Assembly: GCA_016758965.1 (NCBI GenBank)
Contig: JAEPRB010000145.1
Coordinates: 39,497 to 103,496, forward strand
Length of the DNA stretch: 64,000 nt
Source of the DNA: Circinella minor
Taxonomy: Eukaryota > Mucoromycota > Mucoromycetes > Mucorales > Lichtheimiaceae
Reading direction: 5' to 3'
Shown one piece after another: positions 38,906-51,143 of the stretch (positions are counted from its first letter, which is position 1; each line of letters starts with the position of its first letter). The position numbers were made by a program, and so were the translations under genes. The notes below the pieces were generated by a model, which worked only from the letters and a program-made list of their open reading frames with translations, was not told where the DNA came from and did not search any database.

Positions 38906-40555
38906 ATGAATGACGATCAACTTAACAATCGCTCGACTCATAACAATGATTCAGAATTAGCTTCATCCAAGATCACTTGTCCTGACGCTGAGATAATAAA
39001 TATGCCTTTGCAACAACAACAACAACAAATTTCTGAAGAGCAAGGACATAGAGTAGAACGCGATCATAGTAGTACTAGTACTACTCAACCTTTAGCTTCG
39101 AGTCATTCATTATCGTCTTCTTCAAGTACTCACGCTAACCAACAAGACCAACAACAACAAGAAGGAGATCATAGAACAATAAGTAATCCGGGAAACGAAA
39201 GAATAGAACGAGTGATTAAATCTAAAAAATTACCCTTCTATCAAGGTGGTGTTCGACCCCAACATGCCAAAATTGTACGATTTATTGGAAGATGTGGATT
39301 TATCGCAAAAGGTATTGTTTATGGTATCATTGGTGTATTAATCTTAACCAATGTCTCAGGAACGTATACACCCAATGGAAGTCAGGGGAATGAATCACCA
39401 CAGGTAAAAAAAAAAAAATAACAGTGTTACCGAACTAATAAGAAGTTCGGAATTTTTTTCTTTTTGTGATGATACACACAGTCCGCCTAAACTATATCGT
39501 CTTGTATGCTTTTAGGGTGCCTTTCTATTATTAGGAGGTATTCCTGCCATTGGTAGACCTATACTTGTTGTCATGGCGGTTGGATTGATCACCTATCTTT
39601 GTTGGAGGTAAAGTAAAAACTACATTACTTATTTTCCATTTGTTTTTTGTTAAATATATGTATATATATATCTTTTTAACTCAAACAACGGATATGTAGG
39701 TTCTGGGAAGCAATTACAGGCCAAGGGTATGATGCTATGCTTAGCAACCGAACCAACTTTTTTCGGTATAGATTATCTCCTATTGTCAGTGGATTAGTCT
39801 ATTGTGGTTATCTTTATTATTTGATTCAAATGGTTTATCAAACCGAAGAAGAACAACGTAAAACAGCATCTAGTAGCGAATTCCCTGCTTCATGGACGGA
39901 TACTACCGTGGGCAGTGCGTTTGTTGGTATTTTTGGTGTTGCTTTTCTTATTGCTTTTATTACACAAATGGTCAATGCTATTACGGGTAATTTTATTCCA
40001 GATTTGAAAACATGTGAACCTACAGCTAGAAAATGGGAAGCTCGAACAGTTCATTTATTTGGAAGGATTGGATTCGGCGGCCGAGCTGCCATGTTTGGTA
40101 CATTATCCGGATTTTTTTGGGAATCGTTGGCGGAAAGGAATGAATCTGGTGAATTGAATGTAATTGCTGCTGCGATTGGAAAATTATCAACACATGCGGG
40201 TGGATTATTCTTTATGGTATTACTTGGTTTGGGATTGATTATTTATGGAATATTTGCTATTGGGAATGCTTACTACAAGTATTTTCCAACACCACCACCT
40301 TCAAGAATCCCATTATATCAAATTGATAAAAATTATCAAGGGGAGGATAATAATTCATCTATTGATCAAGAACGACGGGTGGAAAATGTGGAACATTCGG
40401 TAGTGGCGGCTGATCGATCAGGTCCTAAAAAGATTTGGTGGCGGCGGTTATGGATGCGTGTTCATCCCAGTTCTATTGACACGGCTAATGCTACCTCGGA
40501 TGATATCGAAAAACAACAAGAGCAAGAAGCTCATATAACCATTAATCATTCATAA
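38906..40555 (+). CDS. DUF1206-like multi-pass membrane protein
   Basis: Exons 38906-39403, 39516-39607 and 39700-40555 give 481 aa. The first 110 residues are hydrophilic and Q/S-rich, probably cytosolic. After that come six membrane segments arranged as three pairs. Each pair begins with a similar pattern: FIGRCGFIAKGIVYGIIGVL, then LSPIVSGLVYCGYLYYL, and LFGRIGFGGRAAMFGTLSGF. The second segment of the first pair reads GLITYLCWRFWEAI. This three-fold repeat with an R-x-G-[FY]-x-A-[RK]-G core matches DUF1206, a family I know chiefly from bacteria; its function is unknown. The tail is charged. The bacterial-type fold in a fungal gene with two spliceosomal introns suggests old transfer or an overlooked eukaryotic branch. 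Confidence 0.8.
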
Positions 40556-41278
40556 TATTTCTCTACATAATTTCATTTCTTTTTTTTTTTTTTAAAAAAA
40601 AAGGACTACGTATTATACTCATACATTTTATATACCATTATTAGACCACTTTACTATTACCACCAATAATCGAAATTCTTTTCCTTCTCTCTGCTTTTTT
40701 TTTTATAACAATCACTCTGTTATTCCTTGTACATTAGATTCTATACGCACTAATAATATCTTTACATATAATAATAATTAATAAATAATAATCTTAAGTA
40801 ATAATTTTAGTAATTTACCAATTATAAACCAACTATACAGTATTCTATTTAAACATAATAATCAAATATAATAATTATATATATATATATATGTATATAC
40901 ATAATATATTGTATTCACTTTCATCAACTAATAACATCTATTACCTAGAAAAAAGAAAAGTAAATAAAAACTTATAATCATAAATATTATATAATTTCAT
41001 TTTGGTTCTCAACACTATAACCCCCTCCTATATATTTATTACAACAAAACTAATGTCCATTTCACATAAAAGAAAGAAAAAAGATATAAAGAAAGAAAAA
41101 AAAGGATTATATATATTTTTTTTTGCGAGTGTGCGTGTAAGTGTGTATCTGTAATGTGAACTTGTAATTTGTAATTTTTTGATTTTTCATATTAAAATTT
41201 CCAAATACTATTATGGTCGATTAATTTGATATGGTTCAAATCGATTTGATTTGATTTAATTGAATTTTTTTAATAAAA
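40556..41278. other. Spacer between the DUF1206-like and TIA-1-like genes
   Basis: Converging 3' ends with poly-T/poly-A runs (40578-40602) that could pair as a hairpin, and an (AT)n tract at 40876-40892. No coding sequence is seen. Confidence 0.5.
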
Positions 41279-43347
41279 CTACTGGGAAGAGGATTGTTGA
41301 TTATTCCATTGAGTAGGTATAGCAGCTTGAGTACCACCAGAATGAGGATCCAAACTAGCAAGAGAACTTGGTGCTGGTGAATCGGTAAATACGTTTTCAC
41401 TAATATTGGACTTATTATTATTGCCATGATGTCCTTGATACGAGAATCCTCGTGTGTTATGGCCAGCTCGGCCAGAGTACAAATGATGACCATGACCATG
41501 ATGATTATCGTTATAATGATAATTGTTTCCTCCTTGTTGTTGTTGTCCACGATCACGTCCCCAAGATAACTATAAAGTGGTTATCATAAGTAGATTTAGA
41601 AAAATGAATTCGAATAATTATTATTGTTATTATTATTATCGGCTTGTATAGCTTCACATACCTTAGCTTGACGACCATTGACGTTCATGTTCTGCAATTG
41701 AACAATAGCTTTAGCAGCATTTTCATGCGTATCCATTCTATAAAATAATACCATAAAGGTACATGTTCAATTATTCTTTACTCTTTTTTTTAGAAGCAAA
41801 TGTATAATGGTTCTTTTTTTCTTACCTAACAAAAGCATATCCACGTTCAGCTTGTAAACGTATTTCTTGCACATTTCCAACTTGTTGGAAAGCTTGTGTA
41901 ACATCATTTTCTGGAAAAGATCGCATACACCGTATTAATTTTTTTTTTGTGTGTTGACGGTGCATATTATCTCATACCAAATAAACCGGTAAACCCTCCA
42001 ATTTAAGTTTTATATTTATATATACCTGCTGTATCCGGTGGCAGGTTTCCAACATAGACGTTGGTAACAGAAGAAGGTGTTTGGTTAATAACGATTTCGT
42101 AAGGCAATTGTTGACCAGGTTGTGCAGGAGGTGTAGCCATTTGTCCTATATAAATTGTAAAAAGAAAATTAATATTATTATTATTAAAGAGAATAAATTA
42201 AATATAATACTATATGTATATATATATTCATTAGTTATTACCCTTTTGTGTGGCCCAGTTACATCGAATCATTCTAGAACCTAACCATTCACCATTCATG
42301 GTAGCAATTGCTTGTTCAGCATCTGTTTTGTCTCTAAATGCAACAAAACCATATCCTCTTGAATTGCCAGATGCTGCATCCCACATAACATGTGCTTCAC
42401 TGATAAAATTGATTTATGATATAATAATATTCATATACATTATTTGTAAATTAATTTTTACACCAAGGAACAGTGTTTGTGTCTTCTTATGTCAGGATTA
42501 TAGTGATAATAATAATAATACTTACGACATAGTACCAAAACAGCCAAATGCTTTAGACAACATTTCGTCATTAATATCTCGTGCAAGATCACCTACAAAT
42601 ACATGGAAATGATCGGAAGTTTCATCCTTGGATTGTGATTGTTGTGGTGATTGTTGTACTTGTTGTACTTGTTGTGGTTGTTGGGTATTTTGTTGTGCCC
42701 AGTTCAACTTGATTTCATAATTAAAAATCTTACGGCCATTCATATCACGCAATGCTTGTTCAGCTGTTTGCTTATTATCAAACTCAACAAAACCATAGTT
42801 TACATTGGGCTAAATAAATAAAATTAAAAATAGAATATATATATAAAAAAGATCATCCATATAAAACATTACACAAAAGTTAGACTATTTTGTTTTCTTG
42901 TTCAATAAATCAATCAGTTATATAATTTATAAATTATTTACATAAGGTCCATGTCGTCGAACCTATTATAACACGTATATGAAAGAAAAAAAGTTTTTTT
43001 TATTAGTATTCTCATAATAATAATAATAATGAAAATTAAAAAAAAAAGTTAAGATGAGAAAGGTTTTTTTTTTACCGTTACAATCTTGACGTTGCTAACT
43101 GGACCAATGGTAGCAAATAAATCGTGAAGCATCGTATCAGTTACTCTAATATTTGTATTATATTATTAATATTATCTTTTATTAGATTATAAAAGAAAAA
43201 TGGCATGATGGTAAAACAGTAACGGTCTTTTTATACATGTAACAGCAAAATAAAGGAAAAGAAACAAACAAACCTTTGATCAAGATTACCAACATAAATG
43301 GTACCAGCTTCTGTAGCTGCACCGGCGGATTCGTTGTTGTTCGACAT
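41279..43347 (-). CDS. PUB1: TIA-1/Pub1-like RNA-binding protein with three RRMs
   Basis: Predicted nuclear/cytoplasmic poly(U)/AU-rich RNA binder, stress-granule type. Exons in coding order: 43347-43274, 43145-43076, 42962-42942, 42809-42526, 42399-42242, 42145-42026, 41910-41826, 41737-41662, 41569-41279; 337 aa. RRM1 (TIYVGNL near 16, YGFVEF), RRM2 (HVFVGDL near 123, RGYGFVAF) and RRM3 (NVYVGNL near 230, RGYAFVR) each carry RNP2 and RNP1 motifs. After RRM1 comes a Q/V-rich linker, and the tail after LSWGRDR is Gly/His/Asn/Gln-rich and prion-like. Exon 3 is only 21 nt. Intron 1 begins with GTTTGT. Splitting one short RNA-binding gene into nine exons, including a micro-exon, gives room for alternative splicing, as in animal TIA genes. 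Confidence 0.95.
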
Positions 43348-45069
43348 TATTTTATTTTACTCACAAACACGAACGCGCTAGAGAGAAAGAGAGGGAGAAA
43401 AAAAAAAGAGAGGATGAAAAAAAGGGGTGGAGAAAAAAAAAAGAGGCTGAACCAGAAGGAAAAAAAAAAAAAGGACAGCAGGGCAAGCAAATTTTAAAAT
43501 TTTAGAAGCAGTCCAAGGAATTGAAATCTTAAATCATCTTTCTTGTAGGTGAGTAGAAAAGAAACCAACTTTTCAGACTTCCTTCCTTCCTCATAATATT
43601 TATTAATATTATTTTCATTCAATAGACCTTCTTTTCTAAATCTTATAGGAGATTTAATAGTTGATCAAGAAACATCATTGCTGTTATAACGGTAATCTCG
43701 TAATAAAAAAAAACAATGCTACCTACAGAAAGAAAAAAAAAAAACTACTTTTGTTTGTTGGTTCTACAACCAAGCAAAGAGAATGTTATCCTAAGTGCAA
43801 GCGAACTAATCATAGATGTACTTTGAAGAACATTTAGTGTGCTCTTAGTGAACATGATACTTATATATTACATAAAGAACTATGAATAAGCATTTCACCC
43901 TATGTAACTGTTCTTCAAGTATATAAACACTTGCCATAATAATTAGATACGATAATAAGAAGATATTTTGCTCTAACAACGTATGGAATCAATTCTAGTA
44001 AATTGACTAATGTTATCTCATTCCTCTCTTGTTAGATAATTAATTTATATATATATATATACACTACTTTGCTAATATTCACCTCTGTAACAAATCTATA
44101 ACAATAAAAAAAATATATATTGTTATTAATGGTTGCCTTTTGATAAATGAATTTGTAATTACTACGTCATTTGATAAAAGCATCATTTGTTTCGATCAAA
44201 CTAAAAAGCTATAAAAGAAAAACCCGTCATGTTCTATTTAAGTTGATGAATATCTTCCAAGGCGTAATTACTGTAATAATAACAACAAATAGCTTTATCT
44301 CATATTATATCATTATTTATGGTGATAAAATAATTCCAAACAAATATAATTCGCATTTTGTAATACACGAAGGAATTGTCAGACTAAATTCAGGAGAGTA
44401 AAAAATGACATCGTCGAGGTACGTACGTAACCTGCCAACATTTTTTTTTTTTTTTTTTGAAAAAAAAAAAAAATAATAATCAGTAACCATAACAACTATA
44501 AAAAAAATCTGAAACTTCCTAGTGCTTAACGAATTAATTCATCGGCATAAAAAAATGACATCGATTTTCCTGCTATGTACAATATATTAAAGATTTTTAC
44601 TAGCCATTTAATTTTTTCTTTTGATCCAGATTTGTTTTATCATGATGTTGTAGTATATAATAATATTAATGTGCTTCATATATTATCATCCTGTCCTACT
44701 ATTGTATTTTTTTTTTGTGTTGATTGTTTCACAGTGTGGCACCATCCACAAAATAAAAGAAAAAGAATCTTTTTGAATCGGTTTTTTAAAATAAGAACAG
44801 TTTGATTCTTTTCAAAAGATGGAAAGAGGAACGTGAACGTGAGGGAGTTATTTAAATGAGGGGCTAAGTAACCACTTCTTAAACCTCCCCCCCTTCCTTC
44901 CACTCATCCCCCCAAAGTATAATTTGTCTTTTTCACTCGTTTTTTTTCTTTCTCTCTCTCTCTCTTTTTTTTTCCTTTCTTACCTTCGTCTTTCTTTCTT
45001 TTTTTTTCTTTCTATCCCACCCCTTTCATTTAAAATTCTCGATTGAAACGAAAAAAAAAAAAAAAGTAA
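43348..45069. other. Gap between the divergent TIA-1-like and RHO3 genes
   Basis: No gene is seen. The TIA-1-like leader side is A/G-rich to about 43470. The motif AAAAATGACATCG occurs twice (about 44401 and 44551). A TACGTACGTA palindrome sits at 44420-44429. A strong pyrimidine tract (44939-45040) lies immediately before the RHO3 start. Confidence 0.5.
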
Positions 45070-46200
45070 ATGCGATTGTGTGGAAAAACTGGTAAACCAG
45101 CAACTCGAAAACTTGTGATCTGTGGCGATGGAGCAACAGGGAAAACTACTTTATTAAACGTGTTTACTCGTGGCTATTTTCCTCAGGTAGATATATATAT
45201 ATATATATATATAATCGCTTCACGTATAACTATATATTAAACTCTTTCCACTCTTCAAATGATATTAAAAAAAAAACTTTCCAGGTTTATGAACCAACTG
45301 TATTTGAAAATTATGTACAGGAAGTCGTTGTTGATGGACAAGAAGTAGAACTTTCATTATGGGATACGGCAGGTAAAGTATATAAAAATTAAATTGTGGA
45401 TATAGAATTGGGAAGAAGAAAGTTAAAAGAAATGAATGAAAGAAAAGAAAAGTATAAATTATAATTGATTCAAAATTTAATTTTTAAAATATTCTAGGTC
45501 AAGAAGAATTTGATCGTTTACGATCCCTTTCTTATGCAGAAACGCATGCAGTCATCATGTGTTTTTCAGTGGATAGTCGTGATTCATTGGATAATATTCC
45601 CAATCGATGGATGATTGAAATTATGGAACATTGTCCTGATGCAAAAATTATATTGGTTGCACTTAAATGTGATTTACGAGATAATGAAGAATTACTTCGT
45701 CGAAAAAATATTACACCTGTACTTTATGAAGAAGTATGAATTTAGAAAAAGAGGAACTCAAAAAAAAAATAGAAGTGGGATGATTTCAATATATTTACTA
45801 ATATATTTTGAATTATATTAATTGATATTTATATTTATATAAATATAAATTTGATCATCTCACTTTGTTATCAATATATTTATATAGGGATTAGAAGTAG
45901 CTCGAAGTATAAATGCAGTACGTTATCTTGAATGTTCAGCAAAACACAATCGTGGCATTCGAGAATGTTTTGATCAAGCAGCACGTGTATCTCTAAATGG
46001 TAAGATTGACACATGAATTTCTATAATAATTCATATTATACTAGTACTAGTAGTAATAATAATAGTAATAGCTAGTAGTACATAGAATATAGAAAGTATA
46101 GCAATAAAACTTACCTGATTTACATACTACCATTATTATTTTAGTTAAACTGAAGAAGTCAACGAGTGATGTGAAGAAAAGTACATGTCACATTCTATAA
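45070..46200 (+). CDS. RHO3: Rho3-type small GTPase
   Basis: Molecular switch for polarised exocytosis and actin at the plasma membrane. Exons 45070-45186, 45285-45372, 45498-45733, 45888-45999, 46145-46200; 202 aa, normal for Rho. The P-loop GDGATGKT is at 19-26, the effector loop YEPTVFENY at 41-49, WDTAGQEE at 65-72, the guanine-specificity motif near LVALKCDL and the late ECSAK. The C-terminus is basic ([12 protein letters not shown]) and ends with the CAAX box CHIL; the final Leu predicts geranylgeranylation at Cys199. The [18 protein letters not shown] and [13 protein letters not shown] blocks favour Rho3 over Rho1 and Cdc42. The insert helix is retained. Confidence 0.93.
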
Positions 46201-46911
46201 AAACGACAACATATAATCTTTGTATAATTGAAGTATATTTTACTATTCTTATTATAAAACAGTAATAGCGGGGTAGTTGGTTGCTATTCTTCTTGCTGTT
46301 ATTTACAATCCTCACGCTTTCTTCCCGGCGATTATTCCCCCTCTTCAACTCAGTTTCCCCCTCCCATCTTACCCCTTTTTGTTGAAACCTACAACAAACT
46401 ATTACACAATACCATTCTATATTTGTCTTTGATAATAATAATGGGTTTTTTTACCCTTGTCTTTTCTTTTTATCATTTTAACATTGTATGTAATTGTTTC
46501 AAAACTCATTAATAACAACAATAATAATTTGTATCCTATTTATCTTTATTATTTATCTTCAATCTAGTAATCTCCCTCGTAGTTTGTTTTGGATTGTTAT
46601 TCTATAAAACCTATGTATGTACACAGTTTTACACGAACCACTAAAACCTTATATAATCACCGTATATTTGATGACTTGTACGTATACTTATTACGTAACA
46701 ATTTGGGAATGTGTAGTTGTTGCTTTCTAATATGCTGAATATATAGTGAAAAATATTTGATTCATAAAATAATATTCATGAAGAAGAAAAGGCTTAATAT
46801 ACATACAATATGTTATCTTACGTATTAATATCACTATATTGCTAACTCGGATACATTATAGTTTAATTAACTCAAAAAGAAAGAAAAAAGGGGGTGAACC
46901 TAATTCGGCGA

Positions 46912-46956
<45 letters not shown>

Positions 46957-47042
46957 GAGTAGTCAATTTATTAAAAACAAATGATAGCAACGACAATAAT
47001 AAATATAAGTTCTCAACACACATCGTTGGAAAACTCCAATCA
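46201..47042. other. Spacer between the converging RHO3 and TBC1D5-like genes
   Basis: Presumed 3' UTRs. The only structure of note is a compound (AT)n(GT)n microsatellite at 46914-46956. No gene is seen. Confidence 0.5.
46914..46956. repeat. Compound (AT)n(GT)n microsatellite
   Basis: About 18 bases of alternating AT pass directly into about 25 bases of alternating GT, a purine-pyrimidine alternation that can adopt Z-DNA and is normally hypervariable. Confidence 0.85.
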
Positions 47043-50000
47043 TTAATCTTGACCTTCTGCTCCTAAAGGATCAATCGTACTTGGACTAGATGATACCATG
47101 TGATGCGCTGTTGGACTATTGGTATCTGTTGCTGACAAACCAGTACGTTTGTTTATGCGCAAAGGTGGAATACTACTATGTGGGGTATCGGTAGAAAATT
47201 TAAACGAATTATAATACTTGTTTTTGTTTTTGGTAGATGGATTGTTTTCATTATCATCATTGCCATCATCTTGGAGAATCCATTTAAATTTGTTGTTCTT
47301 CTTAGAATCTGATTCTTTATCTTGTAACATTGGGTCGGATATCAAGTCTTCAATTCGATATACGACGTTATTTTGTTTATTGTTAATGACAGTGGGTGGC
47401 GCGGGTGATGAAGATGTTGTGGTAAAAGTAGATGTAGCTGTAGTGGTTTTGGAAGTAGGTGTAGTAGCAGTATTATGATGTTCAACACTCCCATCGTTAT
47501 CATTGGATTGCTGTAAAGGAGGTAAAGGTTTGGTTTCTAAATGTTCGCTTGCTGTTGATGATGTAATGGTATGCTTATCACTATCATCGGTCACAATTTC
47601 CCAATCCTTGTCTTCTTTACTTTCTACTGTAATAGTATCATCTAATAATGACCTGGCAGTAGTGTTCTTGCTAGAGTTTACCGATTCTTCTACTGCTGGT
47701 ACCGGTATTGCTGTTGTTGCTGCTATTGCTGATGCCAGGGCAGTAGGGTCAAATGATTGTTTTCCAGCCAATACATCACGAATATGTTTAATCCCAGTAA
47801 GTGCATTAATTAATAAAACTTGATCCAGTACTTGTTCTTTATCCCCACCATTTTCTCTCCCTTCTTCATTATCTTTTTTTTCCATAAACAATTCTTTTTC
47901 TAGCTGATCAATACTATTGGTCAATACACTCGCCATTTCACGATTCATTGTTGCCGTTTTACTATCCACTTTGTTATCTTGACGTTGTTGCTGTGAAGAG
48001 ATTTTTGTAGTTGTTCGTTGTACTGTTGGAGCTGGTGCTGTCATTTGTGGTGATGGTCGAGATCGAATGACAGAGGGATGATTTGCATTAATACTACTGG
48101 TATTATTATTAATATTGGATCCATTATTAAAATGTCGATCAATATCAGAAGGAAATTCTGATGATACTGTAAGTCTTCGACGGGAAGGTGGAGTTGCATC
48201 AAGACTACTACGAACATTATCACCAATAATATTGACATTTTTCTATATTACATTGTTTATTCGTATTATTAGCTTTACACTTTTTCTTCATCTCAATAAA
48301 CCCTCTCCCAGATTCATTCAGACTCTCCCAACAAAATATAGTCTGTTTAACGAACACCTATAAAATATAGCATATAGTATTTTCTTTTACCTGAACCGTT
48401 CCCATGACACCTGCAATAGCACGATTTAAGTCTCGAACTTGAGGACTTTTCATGACACCGCGGGTAATACTAGCAAATCCATCCATATTGGCGCCATGGG
48501 ACCGTCTATGAGCCAATCGATTCGAAATAATCGTTTGTTGCTCGGGTTTTGATATACCTTCCCATAATGTATGACGTGGTGGTTTTCCTTGTCTTAAATC
48601 ATTTTGTTGTAAAATATGTAAGCCAGATGCTTCTGATAAATCTTGTTGTAAATATTTAGCTTGCTCAACAAGTGTAGCTGGATTACCCACTTGAGGTGCA
48701 CGCATTAATAATGTTAAACATTGTGCATAATCACTTGCTAACACTGAAGAAAAAATAAGTTTATGATTAAGAATTAGTAATATGATATATAATAATGAGA
48801 AAGAGAAAGACAGGATATATATATATATATATATATATAATGAAGACAAAATCCAACCCCCTCCGCCCTTTTATTCTTTTTTCTTCTCCTTTTTGAACTT
48901 ACAATTATCATGGATACGTAAAAGAATAGCTAAGCAAACATATTCTGCTATTTGAAGTGATGGATCATATGCAAGAATGGCATCCCATAATTTTAACAAG
49001 TCATGAAATTCAAACTCGCGACCAAATAATAAACGAAGCCAGCGCCTATATTTATTATTAGTGGGGCTATTGTTTATCCTTTCTTTTCTGATAAACCAAA
49101 GTTCTAATGCTAATAAGAAAAAGAAAGACTTACATTCCATAAAGTTGTGGTTCAATAGTATAACGCTCAAGATGTTCATATAAAACTGGGTCAGTATTTC
49201 GTAGATATTGATGGTGAATACGTTGACATGATAACACCACAGGATTCAGTCTTGTACTCTGTTATAATATATAGTTACTATTATTATGGACCCCATTACT
49301 GTTACTTTCAAATATATAGAATAAAAAAACTTACATTTCGATTACCCTTTGTAACTATTCGTTCATTAAATTCATACCATGGTTTTGCATACTTCATTAT
49401 TTTTTCAAATAAAATATATGCATCGTGTTCGATAAATGTTGGATCCAATGTTTGTGATATCAATCGATCCACTGGTCTAAATTATTGATCGAATAAATGT
49501 CAATTATCGTTCTTTTCATAGGTGATCATGCTCCTTGGCCTCCGCATCCCTCCATGTATATATATAAATAGAAGTAAAAACCAACTTACTCTGAAGGATC
49601 CGGATTACTATTTGTAGGCCATGCTTCCTGTTCCAATACCCAATAAAGTGGAGCCAATAGTTCATGCATTCCTTGCCGATAAGATACATCTTGATTTAAT
49701 TTACAATAAATGAATAAAATATCTGTCATTTTCTCTTGAACTTTTAGATTGCGAAAGAATTCAACATCCGGGAACCTGAAAATATTCAAAACTTTAGCAT
49801 ATACTTATATAAAGATAAAAGCATATATCAATCACCCTAACGCTCCTTATCCACATCCACACCCCTCTCTTTTTCTATTTTATAGTTTACGTTCTATCAA
49901 CGTCTTGTCGAATTGTTTTTCGAATTTCAGAGTCTTCAAAATATTGTTGCCAAGGATTCTAAATATAAATGAATCTATTTATTAGCATATATGTAAATAA

Positions 50001-50588
50001 GGGTTGTTATTATAAGGAGTGTGTCATGTTATGTATACTTACATTGTCATTCAAAGCAAGTGGGTTATTATCTGTAAGGTCTTGATTATTATTACTTTGC
50101 TGAATCATCTCGGCAGGCTCTTCAATATATTTCTGTTTTAGTTTTGTATAATGTTGTCGATGTTCGGCTTGAACAGCAGCCCATGTTGATAATTCCAAGG
50201 TGGGAAAGTAACCCAAATAAACCTATTATTATTGTATATATATATATATATCAGTTTGAATCCCACTCTTCCAAATAAAAAGTTTCTTCATAGGTTTTAC
50301 AGAAAGTAATAGACTTCTTTTTTTTTTTTTTTACCTTCCAACAAATCGATCGTAAACCCGATTGACACACTGTACCAACTACACCCCGGTGTCGTATTGA
50401 TTCTATAGATAAATTAGGGTCTTGAAAGATGGCATGCCAACCTTGCCTATCACATAAGGAGAAAGGGAAAAAGAAAAAGAGATAAAAGTTTTTATACATA
50501 AAGTTACGTGTTAAATAATAGTAAGAAAGCAATTTAATATATATATGTAAGAGTTATTTTACCTCCTCGACTGAATGGTATCTGACAT
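47043..50588 (-). CDS. TBC1D5: TBC1D5-like Rab GTPase-activating protein
   Basis: Predicted GAP turning off a Rab GTPase (Rab7-type in animals, with retromer). Exons in coding order: 50588-50563, 50446-50335, 50222-50043, 49958-49891, 49775-49590, 49476-49335, 49258-49134, 49045-48903, 48743-48391, 48242-47043; 844 aa. The TBC domain fills about residues 25-320: LRSICWKVYLGYFP, the arginine finger in IRQDVDRTFP near 128, the glutamine finger in YRQGMHELLAP near 162, and PQLYGMRWLRLLFGREF. The last two and the LAP block favour TBC1D5 over other TBC families. The C-terminal 400 residues are disordered and rich in Ser/Thr/Asn, ending in a positively biased stretch with SPSTIDPLGAEGQD. The start exon is only 26 nt, found by frame and splice phase. 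Confidence 0.92.
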
Positions 50589-51143
50589 TATTAATTATTA
50601 TTATTTTCGAAAGTTCTCTTCTTTTTTTTTTCTTTTTTTTTTTTTTTGGCAGGTTCAAACAAAAGGAGATAAAAATAAATAAGGCTAAATCTTCGAACTT
50701 TGCTTACAAGCGGACTTTTATATTAGATCAACAAAACAGCATTGATTACGATCTATTTTTTTAAATGTTTGCTCCCTCCTTCCAATCACTCCCATTTTTT
50801 TTTTTTTGTCTTAGTAGCAATATCACAAGGTAAATTTTTTTATTTATTGACTCAGTTGTATATATAGTCAGTCTTTTTATCACTATAAAAATTTCAGAAA
50901 GACAAATAAAATAAAAAAATAATTGACATTATATAGACACAAAAAGTAGATATCTGTGTAACGCAACAAGTACATAGCTCCTTAAAAAGTTTAAACGAAC
51001 TATACAACTTGATAGTAGTAACCTTCTTTTTGCATAATAAATGTTAAACTTGATGTATGTAGATCATCAACTGTAAAAATAAGAATAAGAAAATAAAGAT
51101 ATGAGCGGACAATCATCTCCCTTTTGCTCAAGAAAGAGTTGAA
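50589..51143. other. Spacer between the TBC1D5-like gene and the decayed transposon
   Basis: Promoter side of the minus-strand TBC1D5-like gene, with poly-T tracts at about 50621-50646 and 50796-50809. No gene is seen. Confidence 0.5.

Noticed and set aside
46914..46956. Microsatellites as CRISPR-like or telomeric arrays
   Set aside because: Simple dinucleotide and tetranucleotide repeats without spacers; no telomere-type units were seen.
6753..50588. A functional vacuole/endosome gene cluster (WDR24, Rtc5, TBC1D5, flippase, Rho3)
   Set aside because: The genes are spread over 50 kb on both strands with unrelated genes between them; these are housekeeping families and chance proximity is the simplest reading.
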